Source of the DNA: Algoriphagus sp.
GTDB lineage: Bacteria > Bacteroidota > Bacteroidia > Cytophagales > Cyclobacteriaceae
NCBI RefSeq assembly: GCF_024305035.1
Contig: NZ_JAMWZB010000005.1
Location: forward strand, 62,001 to 126,000
Length of the DNA stretch: 64,000 bases
Direction of reading: 5' to 3'
Below the pieces are notes generated by a model that was not told the origin of the DNA, did not search any database, and was given only the letters and a program-made list of their open reading frames with translations. Positions within the stretch are counted from its first letter, which is position 1. Every line of letters starts with the position of its first letter. Shown one piece after another: positions 37,020 through 46,462 of the stretch. The translations under genes were made by a program, and so were the position numbers.

Positions 37020-38071
37020 TTAGTCCAGAGCTTTTCGGACTAATTCCCTCATTTTTTCGGGATCATTTTTAATTGAGCTTAGATCTAAAATTGCCACTTT
37101 TGGAAAATCGATCGGATGACTTTCCCTTTGTAGGGAAGTGAACTGCTCATTTGCTAAAGACAAATGTGCTTCGTGCTTCACTGCAACTTGCTTACTGCCC
37201 CGAAGAGTTAGAAGTCTCACTGTTGCTTCACCCGTGTACTCGCAAGTCCCTTACGAGGTTTTAATGGCTTATACTGACAGTGTAGATGTACTAAATTTGT
37301 AGCTTACATCCAAACCACCAAAGATGGTTTGGTTTTACGCTCCATTCTATAAATCCCTGGCTTAATGGCTGACCATCTTGCTTCACATTATTAGCTACCG
37401 GGTTGACCATGCCTCCCCCGATTTGAGGTTTGGAATAACTGAAAACAGCATCTCGCCCAACTAAATGATGAACGGCTTCATCGCTCAATACGAGAAAATT
37501 AGCTTGGACCCATTGATCTCCGTGGTAAGTTTTCGAATTGCTGTTGAGGCAATGAGGGGTGAAAAGCCTATCAGCCAAATAGACTTTGGTTTCAGGAGTA
37601 CAAAGATTGCAGGTACTCCGCTTATCGGCACCATTTCCTCCCAGAAATTAAGCTTCAATGGAGATCGGAAAATCCTGATCCTTCAGCATGGTTTCGGGGT
37701 TTTGCGAATGAAGCATGGCTCCACTATTTCTAAAAGCCCAACCTTCACCACCGGGTGCTGGCTCACCGACAAACCGGTATTCCACCTGAAGTAAATAATG
37801 GGAAAATGCCTCTTTATAAAAAAATATGACCGTATTACTGATCAAATTGGCGGTATTGATCGTATCGAACTTTCATCAGCCCATCTTCTACCCGAAAGGT
37901 GTTGGCAAAATTCTCGTAGAATTCATGCTTGGGAATCTTTATAATCCAGTCTCTCAGGTCTTTGCCGTTAAACAATTGTTTCCACGGTATTTTATTCGAA
38001 CTAGTGGAAGCTTCATTTTAGCAGGAAATCATGACCAAGGCAATCAGGGAAATGGATAAATTTAGCTTAAT
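37020..38071 (-). pseudogene. DUF1080 (3-keto-disaccharide hydrolase-like) lipoprotein, pseudogene
   Basis: Read on the minus strand, family text runs through three frames: a lipoprotein signal LIALVMISC; PWKQLFNGKDLRDWIIKIPK; ANTFRVEDGLMKVRYDQY; YKEAFSHYLLQVEYRFVGEP with APGGEGWAFRNSGAMLH; LFTPHCLNSNSKTYHGDQWV; YSKPQIGGGMVNPV; and ESHPIDFPKVAILDL. Damage seen: no start codon (ATT where ATG is expected, 38069-38071), in-frame stops at 38018-38020, 37835-37837 and 37648-37650, a frameshift in the T-rich run near 37815-37830, and about 211 bases of unrelated sequence inside the C-terminal part. An intact protein cannot be made. Confidence 0.88.
37137..37347 (-). repeat. Foreign 211-base segment interrupting the DUF1080 remnant
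   Basis: Family similarity stops after GFI (37348-37356) and resumes at SLQRESHPID (from 37136). The 211 bases between are non-coding in all frames. They contain a perfect hairpin, CCAAACCA and TGGTTTGG with a 7-base loop, at one end and a CATTTG/CAAATG hairpin near the other. No transposase, terminal inverted repeat or target duplication was identified. A small non-autonomous element or a dispersed palindromic repeat is possible. Confidence 0.5.
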
Positions 38072-38086
38072 GTTTTAAGCCTGATA

Positions 38087-38878
38087 TTATTGGGTCTTTA
38101 ACCGGATTTTGGCTAAGACGGGATAGTGGTCAGAAAATGGGACATCAATAACCTCATAGGTCAATACCTCAAAATTTGTTTGATCTGCAAAAATGTAATC
38201 GATTCGTTTCCCTTCCCCGGTACTGCGGTAAGTGGGTTGATTGGGATTAAATTTTCGGGCAGCATCAATCCAGTTTTCTGGGATAATTTGGTAGGATTCG
38301 CTTTCAGGACTAAAATTAAAATCGCCCAACAGAACATGGGGAAGTTTCGATTCTCGGCTAAAATTAATGAGTTCCAGGACCTGAGCGCTTCTGTTCTCTT
38401 CAAACTGATGGCACAGGTGGGTACCCCCGACTAGAATTTCTGATCCATTGTTGAGTTTTAATTTTGCCCAAGCTGCAGATCGTGGTTCTCCCCCCGCTGG
38501 TGTGGAAAGCAGTTGCCGCTCAAATTCTGCACTTCCTTTAACCAAGAGTGCTTCTCCATATCCGCCTTCCCCATAATCCATGGCTTTGGCAAAGTATCCC
38601 GTATACCCGGTTTGGTTTGCTAACTCAGAGACCAAATTGGTTTTTTGGCCAAAGAGCCCCATACTTCTCTGGGTCATACTGTCTATTTCCTGGAGAGCCA
38701 CTACATCGGGGTTTAATTCCAGGATCAGTTGAGCCACTTCCTTAAGATTGGAGTTCCCCGGCTTGTCTGGACTTTCGCCATGGTAAATATTATAGGTCAA
38801 AACTGTGATTTCCGGGTGTTGGGTAAATGCCAAAATAGGAAATAATATACTTCCAAAGACCAGGATGAGCTTCTTCAT
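38087..38878 (-). CDS. Secreted endonuclease/exonuclease/phosphatase-family protein
   Basis: 263 aa with a signal peptide ending LAFTQ. Metal-dependent phosphodiesterase fold: TVLTYNIYHGES (Asn), VVALQEID (Glu), GGTHLCHQFEENRSAQ (His), VLLGDFNFSPES (Asp, Asn), RIDYIFAD and PFSDHYPVLAKI (Asp-His pair). All catalytic residues are present. Substrates in this family range from nucleic acids to phospholipids and inositol phosphates, so none is assigned. It is next to the DUF1080 remnant on the same strand (15-base gap), with which it was probably once co-transcribed. Confidence 0.88.
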   Translation of the reverse strand: MKKLILVFGSILFPILAFTQHPEITVLTYNIYHGESPDKPGNSNLKEVAQLILELNPDVVALQEIDSMTQRSMGLFGQKTNLVSELANQTGYTGYFAKAMDYGEGGYGEALLVKGSAEFERQLLSTPAGGEPRSAAWAKLKLNNGSEILVGGTHLCHQFEENRSAQVLELINFSRESKLPHVLLGDFNFSPESESYQIIPENWIDAARKFNPNQPTYRSTGEGKRIDYIFADQTNFEVLTYEVIDVPFSDHYPVLAKIRLKTQ

Positions 38879-39042
38879 AGTGCTGAATTTTCAAATTCCA
38901 TTTAAAAATGTGTGAATTTTAAAACTAGCGAAAATCGATTCATTTTAGGTAAATGCTTATACGAAAGGCTAATTAGGTGTTGTATCACATAAAAATGGGA
39001 GGATTTGATCCATAATCTTGGTATATTTTCCCAAAATATCGG

Positions 39043-40641
39043 ATGAAGCGTATTCTTTTTGGCCTATTGGCATTTCTGTTTTTGATGGTTTCGGCAAATT
39101 TCGTTTTGGAATATTGGCTGGAATATAAGGTCAAAAACCTTTTAAACTCGGATGCTGACCGAAAATATGATTTGCTTTTTGAGGAAGTAAAAATTGATCT
39201 ACTCAGTCGAAAAATTGCATTGAATACCATCCGTCTGATTCCACGGGAGCAGCAGCTTGGAATTCGAGTGAATGGATCCGTTCACGAAATTTTGTTTTCT
39301 GATGTTCGTTACTGGGATTTATTGCTGAAAAACCAAGTTTCAATCGGGGAGTTATATTTGCGGGAGCCCTCCTTTCGTTTGGTCAGGCAGGACAGCACTT
39401 TTGGGGGCAAAGACAATAGCAAGGCTTTTCAGGAGCTTTTTGGGGATTTGATCAAGCGAGGCCGAATCGAAGATTTTAAGCTTTCAAACGGGACCGCGGA
39501 ACTCTTTTTAGGACAACAGGATAGTCTTTTTCGTTTTGGTCAATTTACTGATTTGAACATTCAAGCAACAGGCTTAAAAACCGATTCCTTGATCCTTACC
39601 AATCCAGTTCCCTTTGAAGTGGAGCAAATTACCAGTAGCTTTAAAAATTTTAAACTGTATCTTACCGAAAACCAAACATTTAGTATTGAAAATTTTGAAT
39701 TTGACTATAGTTCAAAAACACTTTTAATGGAGGGATTATCACTTTCGCACAGTATACCTTTACAGCAAGTTGCACAAAAAGACAGCTTTCAGCGGGATGT
39801 GATGACTTTTGATCTAAAGCAATTTAAAGTAGCGGAATTGGACGCCAATAGCAATCTGTACGGTAACTGGACAATTATTGCCGGAGTGGCAATTTTGGAC
39901 AGCTTAGTTTTCCGGGATCTTCGAGATAAAAATATCCCCAGAAAGCCAAACGATGAAAAGCCGATGTTTGCCGCCATGCTTAAAAAATTGCCTTTGCCTT
40001 TAAAAATCAATCAAGTTACCCTTTCTCGAGCCACAATCTTTTATGATGAAATCGGCCAAGGAGAGTCTCAGCCTGCTCGGCTTTCATTTGAAAATCTAAC
40101 AGCCGAAATCCAAAACCTGGTTTCGATCGATTCGCTTCAAGACGAGGGTTCCATGAAAATGAAGGTTTTCTCTGATTTTTTGGGAAAGGGGAGGCTCGAG
40201 GCGGATTTTGTCATTCCTTTTGATCAACCTTATTTCAACTTGGATTTAAAACTAGGTCAGATGGATTTGGTTCATCTGAACGCCATTACCCGTCCGTTGG
40301 GCAATATACAAATCGAGAGTGGCCGACTTCATGAGCTTAAGCTACAAATGAGAGCTCAAGAATCAGGCTCTGAAAATAAAGTTTGGTTTGATTATTCGGA
40401 TTTGAGTCTTCAGGTTCTCAATGGAGCAAGGAACAATCGTAAAAATGGGTTTTTGACTCTGATGGCGGGTTTGGCGATTTCAAAGGAAAATCGAGTTGAA
40501 CATAAAAATTACCAAAAAGCGCAATTTAATTCGCAAAGAAATCCCTACCGAGGACCCTTTAATTTTATCTGGGAAAATACAAAAACCGGAATGGAGGAAA
40601 TCGTTCCGTCAAAGGCAGCGAGATTTCTTCAGGGAAAATGA
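39043..40641 (+). CDS. AsmA/DUF748-like envelope protein
   Basis: 532 aa, weakly recognised. One N-terminal membrane segment (residues 4-22, FGLLAFLFLMVSANFVL) is followed by a large beta-rich periplasmic part with LEYKVKNLLNSDADRKYDLLFEEVKIDL and FENLTAEIQNL repeats. The layout matches AsmA-like/DUF748 proteins that bridge inner and outer membranes and move lipids. Absence of catalytic motifs is consistent. Single gene; the terminator that follows serves the convergent gene. Confidence 0.55.
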   Translation: MKRILFGLLAFLFLMVSANFVLEYWLEYKVKNLLNSDADRKYDLLFEEVKIDLLSRKIALNTIRLIPREQQLGIRVNGSVHEILFSDVRYWDLLLKNQVSIGELYLREPSFRLVRQDSTFGGKDNSKAFQELFGDLIKRGRIEDFKLSNGTAELFLGQQDSLFRFGQFTDLNIQATGLKTDSLILTNPVPFEVEQITSSFKNFKLYLTENQTFSIENFEFDYSSKTLLMEGLSLSHSIPLQQVAQKDSFQRDVMTFDLKQFKVAELDANSNLYGNWTIIAGVAILDSLVFRDLRDKNIPRKPNDEKPMFAAMLKKLPLPLKINQVTLSRATIFYDEIGQGESQPARLSFENLTAEIQNLVSIDSLQDEGSMKMKVFSDFLGKGRLEADFVIPFDQPYFNLDLKLGQMDLVHLNAITRPLGNIQIESGRLHELKLQMRAQESGSENKVWFDYSDLSLQVLNGARNNRKNGFLTLMAGLAISKENRVEHKNYQKAQFNSQRNPYRGPFNFIWENTKTGMEEIVPSKAARFLQGK

Positions 40642-40643
40642 AA

Positions 40644-40670
40644 AAATAAAAGCGGGCCATTTGACCCGCT
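40644..40670 (-). terminator. Terminator of the coiled-coil protein gene
   Basis: AGCGGG (40651-40656) pairs with CCCGCT (40665-40670). On the minus strand the stem is followed by a T-rich run. It may also act for the convergent AsmA-like gene. Confidence 0.7.
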
Positions 40671-40677
40671 GAAGAAG

Positions 40678-40962
40678 TTAACCAAATAGCTTCCCGAGTT
40701 TTGAAAACCCCTCCTTAAATGAACTGGCAGCATCACTTAAGTGATCCTTGACTTCATCCCATTTATCTTCAGAGCTGTCTTCTAATTTCTCCAATTTGGC
40801 TTCCAATTCATCCTTTTTAGCTTTCATTTGAGCAACTTTCTCGTCGAATTCCGATTTTAAGCTATCTGAAAGTTCTTCTCTTTTGGATTCCAGTTCTGCA
40901 ATTTTGCTTTTAGCTTCTGCCAAAGCACTTTTGAATTTGCTTTTAATTTCTTCAGTGTTCAT
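40678..40962 (-). CDS. Small Lys/Glu-rich coiled-coil protein
   Basis: 94 aa, no signal peptide, almost entirely charged helix with heptad character (ALAEAKSKIAELESKREELSD, KAKKDELEAKLEKLED), ending in an amphipathic FKEGFSKLGKLFG. The composition and length recall small stress-response or phasin-like helical proteins of the sll1863 type. Function unknown. It has its own terminator, and the gap of 183 bases to the divergent kinase gene should contain its promoter. Confidence 0.7.
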   Translation of the reverse strand: MNTEEIKSKFKSALAEAKSKIAELESKREELSDSLKSEFDEKVAQMKAKKDELEAKLEKLEDSSEDKWDEVKDHLSDAASSFKEGFSKLGKLFG

Positions 40963-41111
40963 AAGTAAAAATTTTAAGGTTTGTAGATTTATAAACTAAT
41001 AAAATAACATTAAAAAAGAAAATGATTTCCTTTATTTTTCATGCCTTAAAGTTCAGGTTTTTGCCTAAACAAAAATTAACCTGACCGTCTCCTTTCTCCT
41101 GCTACTCTTTG

Positions 41112-41119
41112 TATATTTG
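41112..41119 (+). promoter_or_regulatory. Putative -7 box of the histidine kinase promoter
   Basis: TATATTTG matches the Bacteroidota -7 consensus exactly, 26 bases before the ATG at 41146. No good -33 TTG at the usual distance was found. Confidence 0.35.
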
Positions 41120-41145
41120 CCGCATTAAATTAATCGCGTTTTCCG

Positions 41146-42624
41146 ATGAACCTCATCCAAAGTTATGATTCGGTTTTGTTTGATTCTCTGCCCGATTCGG
41201 TGGTGATTTTGGATGCGGATCTGAGGATACGCCGAATTAATTCAAGGGCCCAACAGTTATTTGAAGTTGAGCAGGAGGAATTGTTTGGGGCTCCATTGTG
41301 TCAGCTTTTTCATCAACCCTTAAGCCATCCTCAGCGAGAATTGATCGATAATCTCCGGGAAAATAATACCGATTGGTTGACTACGACCTTGCTCAGATTT
41401 CAGGGGGTCACCCATTCTGGGCGTCGCTTTTATGTGAATTTTTCCACCACCAAATTTCCAGAGGAGAATGAGACACTTATTTTGCTACGGGATATCTCGG
41501 AGTTTATTCATGATTCCATTCAGTTAGAGTCTGCAAAAAAAAGGCTGGAAGAGGCATTTGTCATCAATCGTATTGGGACTTGGGAGTACCTCATTGAAGA
41601 AGATCGGATGGTGCTTTCCAGCGAACTTTTGGAATTACTCGGTTTAGGTCAGGATTTTGAATATTGTAGCTTCAATGACCTGCAGCATTATTTTCATTCT
41701 CAAGACCAAGAGTTTATCGCAAAAGCCTATTCCAATTCCATCAAAAACAGAATCCCTTATAATATTATTCACCGGATAAATCCACCCAATAAAGCCATTT
41801 CGTACATCCGAACCAGGGGGAAAACCTATTATTCGGAAAATGGAATGGCATATAAAACTTTTGGAACGATTCAGGATGTCACGGATTTGAATCAGAGACG
41901 ATTGGAGGCAGATCACTATGTTCGGATGTTGGAAAATCAAAAGTCTGATTTGGAAAACAGTCTATACATTGCCACCCATGACCTCAAGGAACCCATCAAT
42001 AATATTATGGGACTGACCGAGTTGATCAAAATGGAGTTGACAAGCCAGGATATGGATTCCGAGCAGTTGCTCAATTACAGCGATACGATTATTTCCACGG
42101 GTAAGCGCCTTCAGAGTATGGTCGAATCGCTGATAAATTTGGGACAAATCGGCAAAAATGAAATGATGACTCAAGTGAACTGCGAAGAAATCGTCCAAGA
42201 AGTGATGAGCACCCTTCACTTTCAGATCAACTCAAGTCAGGCTATAATTGAAGTGGGCAAACTTCCAGTCATCCGTGGGTTTAGAATGGAAATTACACTT
42301 GTGTTTCAAAATCTACTTTCCAATGCCATTAAATACAAGCACCCAGACCGTGTTCCATCAATAAAAATTTCGGCACATGAGGAAGACCGTTTTTGGTTAT
42401 TTACCATAGAAGATAACGGCATAGGGGTAGATCCTAGGTACGAGGATAGGGTGCTTGGTTTATTTAAACGTGTGCCTGGAAATGAAGGTGTGGAAGGAAC
42501 TGGTATTGGATTGACTCAGTGTAAAAAAATCGTGGAGCAGCATCAAGGCGAGCTTTGGTTTGAATCTGAATATGGGCATGGGACCGTATTTTATTTTACT
42601 TTAAGGAAAGTGGGGAGCACCTAA
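41146..42624 (+). CDS. PAS-domain sensor histidine kinase
   Basis: 492 aa, no membrane segment, so cytoplasmic. The first PAS domain is at about residues 8-120 (DSLPDSVVILDADLRIRRINS), the second at about 135-250 (RIGTWEYLIEEDRMVLSSELL, ending GTIQDVTD). The dimerisation domain has His278 (YIATHDLKEPINNIMG). The ATPase domain has N (FQNLLSNAIKYKH), G1 (EDNGIGVDP) and G2 (EGTGIGLTQCKKIVEQHQG) boxes. No response regulator gene is adjacent, so it is an orphan kinase; its signal is unknown. Confidence 0.92.
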   Translation: MNLIQSYDSVLFDSLPDSVVILDADLRIRRINSRAQQLFEVEQEELFGAPLCQLFHQPLSHPQRELIDNLRENNTDWLTTTLLRFQGVTHSGRRFYVNFSTTKFPEENETLILLRDISEFIHDSIQLESAKKRLEEAFVINRIGTWEYLIEEDRMVLSSELLELLGLGQDFEYCSFNDLQHYFHSQDQEFIAKAYSNSIKNRIPYNIIHRINPPNKAISYIRTRGKTYYSENGMAYKTFGTIQDVTDLNQRRLEADHYVRMLENQKSDLENSLYIATHDLKEPINNIMGLTELIKMELTSQDMDSEQLLNYSDTIISTGKRLQSMVESLINLGQIGKNEMMTQVNCEEIVQEVMSTLHFQINSSQAIIEVGKLPVIRGFRMEITLVFQNLLSNAIKYKHPDRVPSIKISAHEEDRFWLFTIEDNGIGVDPRYEDRVLGLFKRVPGNEGVEGTGIGLTQCKKIVEQHQGELWFESEYGHGTVFYFTLRKVGST

Positions 42625-42729
42625 TTTTACATTAATTGAGCTTTTCCTGTCATCAAATCGGAACTAGGGGGCTGGAAGTTATTTTCAAAAAGAAGTGTAT
42701 TTTTTTGCTCAAATAAGTAGTTTAGTTAA

Positions 42730-44985
42730 ATGAATGAAAAAACCACCGATCGTATTGATCTGGCAGTACAATTTGTCAACTCCACAGCTGCCCCCATTTT
42801 TTTGACGGGAAAGGCAGGTACGGGAAAAACCACATTTTTACGCAATTTAAGTCACCAAACTCACAAAAGATACCTCGTGTTGGCACCTACAGGTATTGCC
42901 GCACTTCATGCTAAAGGCGTGACAATTCATTCGCAGTTTTTACTGCCTTTGGGAAGTTTCCTTCCGGTAAATGAACCGGAGGGGAATTTTACCGACCAAT
43001 ACGGTTTTTATACCCAGCATACCCTTGCCCGAAAACATCCGCTCAATCAGCTCCGGAAAAGTGTCCTCCGAGCGGTGGACCTTTTGGTGATCGATGAGGT
43101 GAGTATGCTGCGAGCGGATGTGTTGGATGCGATTGACTATCGAATGCGCAGTGTCAAAGGGAATTTCAGTCAACCTTTTGGAGGAGTTCAGTTGCTCTTA
43201 ATTGGTGATTTGTATCAGCTGCCACCCATCGTCCGAGATCATGAATGGCAGGTTCTCAGTAGATTTTACAATAGCATGCATTTTTTTGAAGCCAAAGCGC
43301 TGCAAAATTCTGGATTGGTTTACTTGGAGCTGGATAAGATATTTCGTCAGCAAGATGAGGAATTTATCCAAGTGCTCAATAACCTTCGAAACAACCAAAT
43401 CACAACTGAAGATATCCGTCTACTTAATCGCCACTTCAAAAGTGTGGATCAAATTAAGGAACAAAAGGATTGCATTACCATTACGACCCATAATTACAAA
43501 GCCGACCAGATCAATCAAAAAGAATTGCAGGCATTAGAAAGTGAATCTTTTTTCTTTCCTGCCGAGATTGAAGGGGATTTCCCTGAATCGCTATTCCCTC
43601 TTCCAGAAAAGCTGGAGCTAAAGGAAGGAGCTCAAGTGATGTTCATCAAAAATGACACCTCAGGAACTGCTCAATATTTTAATGGAAAGCTAGCTAGGGT
43701 TGTTAAACTAAAAAACGGAGAAGTGACCGTTAAAATGGAGGGAGATGATCTTACTTTTCAACTTCGAAGAGAGCTCTGGGAGAATAAAAAGTATGTGGTC
43801 AATTCTGAGACCAAAGAATTGGAGGAGGAGGTGATTGGCACCTTTTCTCACTACCCAATCAAGCTGGCTTGGGCGGTGACTGTTCACAAGAGCCAAGGGC
43901 TGACTTTTGACAAGGCTATCATTGATGTGGGACAAGCTTTTGCCCCAGGACAAGTGTACGTGGCGTTAAGCAGACTAAGAAGTTTAGATGGATTAACCTT
44001 GAGGAGCAGAATCCAATCAGATTTGATTTATTCGGATCATCAAGTGGTTCAATTTTCACAATCTTACCCAGAACAGAAGCTTGAGGAACTGTTGAAAATT
44101 CATCAAAGTCACTTTTTACATCAGTTGATCGAACAGACTTTTGACTTCGTTCCCATCCTAAAGGAGATTGAATATTTTCAGAAAAATCAGGAAAGCAGTA
44201 TGGAGTTTGAAGACCTCGAAATGCAAGCTGCAATTCCCGTAGTCTTTGAAAATCTTCGAGCTGAAACAGAGAATACGGCAAAATTCCGAAGGCAATTGCT
44301 GGGGTTGTTGCAGAATAAATCCCCTGAGTTGCTCGGTGAGCGACTTCAAAAAGGAGTGGATTATTACCTATCGATTTTGGAAAAAGTGCTAGGTAAAATA
44401 CTAAATCAGCGAGCAATGGTGGCTAATTTTTCCCGGACAAAAAAGTATCAAGATGGACTTGAATCTATAGATGAATTAATAGTTATAAAACTATTGGAAA
44501 TCAATAAAATAAGCTATTTTATTCAAGTGATTTCTAAGGGGGAAGCTCCTGGAATGATAGCTAATCTGGATTCTGAAATCCTAGCCTTGAGAAGGAGTCT
44601 AATGGCCAAGGCTAAAGAAAAGGCCATGGAAAAAATCAAAACGATCAAAACCAAAACCGGTCGAAAAAAAGGGGATGGGCCAACGTTAAAACGGCAGAAA
44701 GGTGATACCCGAGAATTCACCTTTAACCTTTTTGAAAATGGGAAAACAATTGCTCAAATCGCTGAGGAAAGAGGGCTTGCCGAGTCCACTATCAAAAGTC
44801 ATTTGGCAGAAGGAATAGCTGCGGGAAGAATCGATTTGGAGGATTGTCTCCCTCAATCTACCATTCAAGAAATCATGGATCAACTCGGCAAGTTCTCCGG
44901 AATGAAAGAACTTCGAGCCCATTTTGAGGGAAAGTATGATTATGGCACGATCAAAATGATCATCGCTGGAAACAAAAACATCTAG
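42730..44985 (+). CDS. PIF1/RecD-like superfamily 1 helicase with C-terminal HTH_40 domain
   Basis: 751 aa. Walker A GKAGTGKTT is at residues 27-35 and Walker B is in DLLVIDEVSML. A GDLYQLPPIV segment (motif III), the CITITTHNYKADQIN region and LAWAVTVHKSQGLTFDKAIID (motif V), then VYVALSRLRSLDGL (motif VI), complete a PIF1-type helicase. Residues about 650-750 hold a helix-turn-helix domain (FNLFENGKTIAQIAEERGLAESTIKSHL) known as HTH_40, often attached to Bacteroidota helicases. It lies 4 bases before the GH140-like gene, but the functions seem unrelated. Confidence 0.88.
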   Translation: MNEKTTDRIDLAVQFVNSTAAPIFLTGKAGTGKTTFLRNLSHQTHKRYLVLAPTGIAALHAKGVTIHSQFLLPLGSFLPVNEPEGNFTDQYGFYTQHTLARKHPLNQLRKSVLRAVDLLVIDEVSMLRADVLDAIDYRMRSVKGNFSQPFGGVQLLLIGDLYQLPPIVRDHEWQVLSRFYNSMHFFEAKALQNSGLVYLELDKIFRQQDEEFIQVLNNLRNNQITTEDIRLLNRHFKSVDQIKEQKDCITITTHNYKADQINQKELQALESESFFFPAEIEGDFPESLFPLPEKLELKEGAQVMFIKNDTSGTAQYFNGKLARVVKLKNGEVTVKMEGDDLTFQLRRELWENKKYVVNSETKELEEEVIGTFSHYPIKLAWAVTVHKSQGLTFDKAIIDVGQAFAPGQVYVALSRLRSLDGLTLRSRIQSDLIYSDHQVVQFSQSYPEQKLEELLKIHQSHFLHQLIEQTFDFVPILKEIEYFQKNQESSMEFEDLEMQAAIPVVFENLRAETENTAKFRRQLLGLLQNKSPELLGERLQKGVDYYLSILEKVLGKILNQRAMVANFSRTKKYQDGLESIDELIVIKLLEINKISYFIQVISKGEAPGMIANLDSEILALRRSLMAKAKEKAMEKIKTIKTKTGRKKGDGPTLKRQKGDTREFTFNLFENGKTIAQIAEERGLAESTIKSHLAEGIAAGRIDLEDCLPQSTIQEIMDQLGKFSGMKELRAHFEGKYDYGTIKMIIAGNKNI

Positions 44986-44989
44986 TCTT

Positions 44990-46399
44990 ATGAAGCGTAT
45001 TGGTTTCACTTTTCTTTTCGCCCTGGCTTTGCAGCTCGCCTTTTCTCAACAGTTGGCGATTTCTGAAAATCAACGATACCTGATCAACAAGAATGATTCA
45101 ACCCCCTTTTTTTGGTTGGGAGATACCGCATGGGAGCTTTTTCATAAACTCAATCGGGAGGAGGCCCTTCATTATTTGCAGACAAGAGCTCAGCAGGGAT
45201 TTACCCTTATTCAGGCAGTGATTTTAGCTGAGCGAGATGGACTCAGGACTCCCAATGCGTATGGGGAATTGCCGTTTGAGGATTTAGATCCGAAGAAGCC
45301 TAATGAGGCCTATTTTGAACACGTGGATTTCATTATTGAACAGGCCAATCAACTGGGATTGGTGATGGGCATTTTGCCCACTTGGGGTGACAAAGTGTAT
45401 TCTGAGCATCCGGGAGCAGGACCTGAAGTTTTTGGGAAGGAGAATGCCCGGTCTTTTGGTGAATATTTGGGAAAAAGGTATCGGGAAGCCAGTTTGGTTT
45501 GGATTCTTGGGGGAGATCGGGATATTGCAAATGACGAAGTAAGGGCAGTTTGGGATTCCATGGCAGCAGGAATAACGACGGGTGATACGGGGCGTCATTT
45601 GATGACCTATCATCCACGAGGGAGCCGGTCCAGTGGAGATTACTTACATGATGCATCTTGGATGGATTTTAACATGTTCCAAAGCGGTCATGCCCAATTC
45701 TATACTCCCGTCTATAATTTTACACAGAAAGATCGAGCACTACAGCCCACCAAGCCCACGGTGGATGGTGAACCCGCCTACGAGGACATTCCGGTCGCTT
45801 TTTGGGAATTTATGAAATTTGAACCCGGGGAGTTTTCAGGCATCACCGATCAGGAAGGGATGTTGAAAGATCGATCCCCTTTCACCAAAGGTTTTTTTGA
45901 TGGTAAAAGCGTGCGTGTACACGCCTATTGGAATATCCTTTCGGGGGCTGCGGGCTATACTTATGGGAATAATGCGGTTTGGCAAATGCATAAAAAAGGG
46001 GAGACTTTTGTGATTCCTGCTTTAACGGATTGGAAGGATGCGCTGCTACGCCCCGGAGCTCAGAGTATGAAGTTTGTGCGAAAGCTTTTTGAGATGCGTT
46101 CCTTTGCTGAATTAGTACCGGCTCAAGAACTGATCGTTTCTCCCAATCCCGAGGGTAAATACCACATCCGTGCCGCCAAGCAAAAAGACGGTGATTTTGC
46201 GATTTTTTACGTGGCTCATCCGCAGGAATTTGAGCTAGATCTTTCCCAGCTTAACGGGGAGCGATTTACTGCCAGTTGGTATGATCCACGAACCGGAAAT
46301 TCGTTGCAAATGCCAGAGTTTGGACTCCATCAAAAAGTTTGGACAGCTCCAAGTATTTTAGAAGGTGCAGACTGGGTTTTGGTGATTGATGTCAACTGA
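44990..46399 (+). CDS. GH140-like (DUF4038) glycoside hydrolase
   Basis: 469 aa with a signal peptide ending LAFSQ. The DUF4038 TIM-barrel domain starts at residue 25 (FFWLGDTAWELFHKLNREEA, then GFTLIQAVILAERDG); WILGGDRDI carries one candidate carboxylate and VDGEPAYEDI another. GH140 contains enzymes acting on apiose in rhamnogalacturonan II. The C-terminal 90 residues (GDFAIFYVAHPQEFELDLSQ, ASWYDPRTG) match the putative collagen-binding beta domain that usually follows. Exported. Exact substrate not assigned. Confidence 0.88.
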   Translation: MKRIGFTFLFALALQLAFSQQLAISENQRYLINKNDSTPFFWLGDTAWELFHKLNREEALHYLQTRAQQGFTLIQAVILAERDGLRTPNAYGELPFEDLDPKKPNEAYFEHVDFIIEQANQLGLVMGILPTWGDKVYSEHPGAGPEVFGKENARSFGEYLGKRYREASLVWILGGDRDIANDEVRAVWDSMAAGITTGDTGRHLMTYHPRGSRSSGDYLHDASWMDFNMFQSGHAQFYTPVYNFTQKDRALQPTKPTVDGEPAYEDIPVAFWEFMKFEPGEFSGITDQEGMLKDRSPFTKGFFDGKSVRVHAYWNILSGAAGYTYGNNAVWQMHKKGETFVIPALTDWKDALLRPGAQSMKFVRKLFEMRSFAELVPAQELIVSPNPEGKYHIRAAKQKDGDFAIFYVAHPQEFELDLSQLNGERFTASWYDPRTGNSLQMPEFGLHQKVWTAPSILEGADWVLVIDVN

Positions 46400-46403
46400 T
46401 TGC

Positions 46404-46435
46404 AAAAAAAAGAGGAAGTCTGGATGACTCCCTCT
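46404..46435 (-). terminator. Terminator of the esterase gene
   Basis: A 10-base-pair stem (46411-46420 with 46426-46435, one G-T wobble) is followed on the minus strand by seven T (46404-46410). It lies 28 bases after the esterase stop and 5 bases from the convergent GH140 stop. Confidence 0.8.
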
Positions 46436-46462
46436 GGCTACAATAGGCATTGAAATTAAGTA

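Noticed and set aside
37465-37794. Plus-strand ORF of 109 codons in the DUF1080 region
   Set aside because: It is the antisense shadow of the DUF1080 remnant, which has clear family text on the minus strand.
43202-43537. Alternative frame of 111 codons inside the helicase gene
   Set aside because: Shadow of a fully supported helicase frame.
42730-46399. Helicase and GH140-like enzyme as one functional system
   Set aside because: The 4-base gap shows likely co-transcription, but no shared function or defence partner could be supported.
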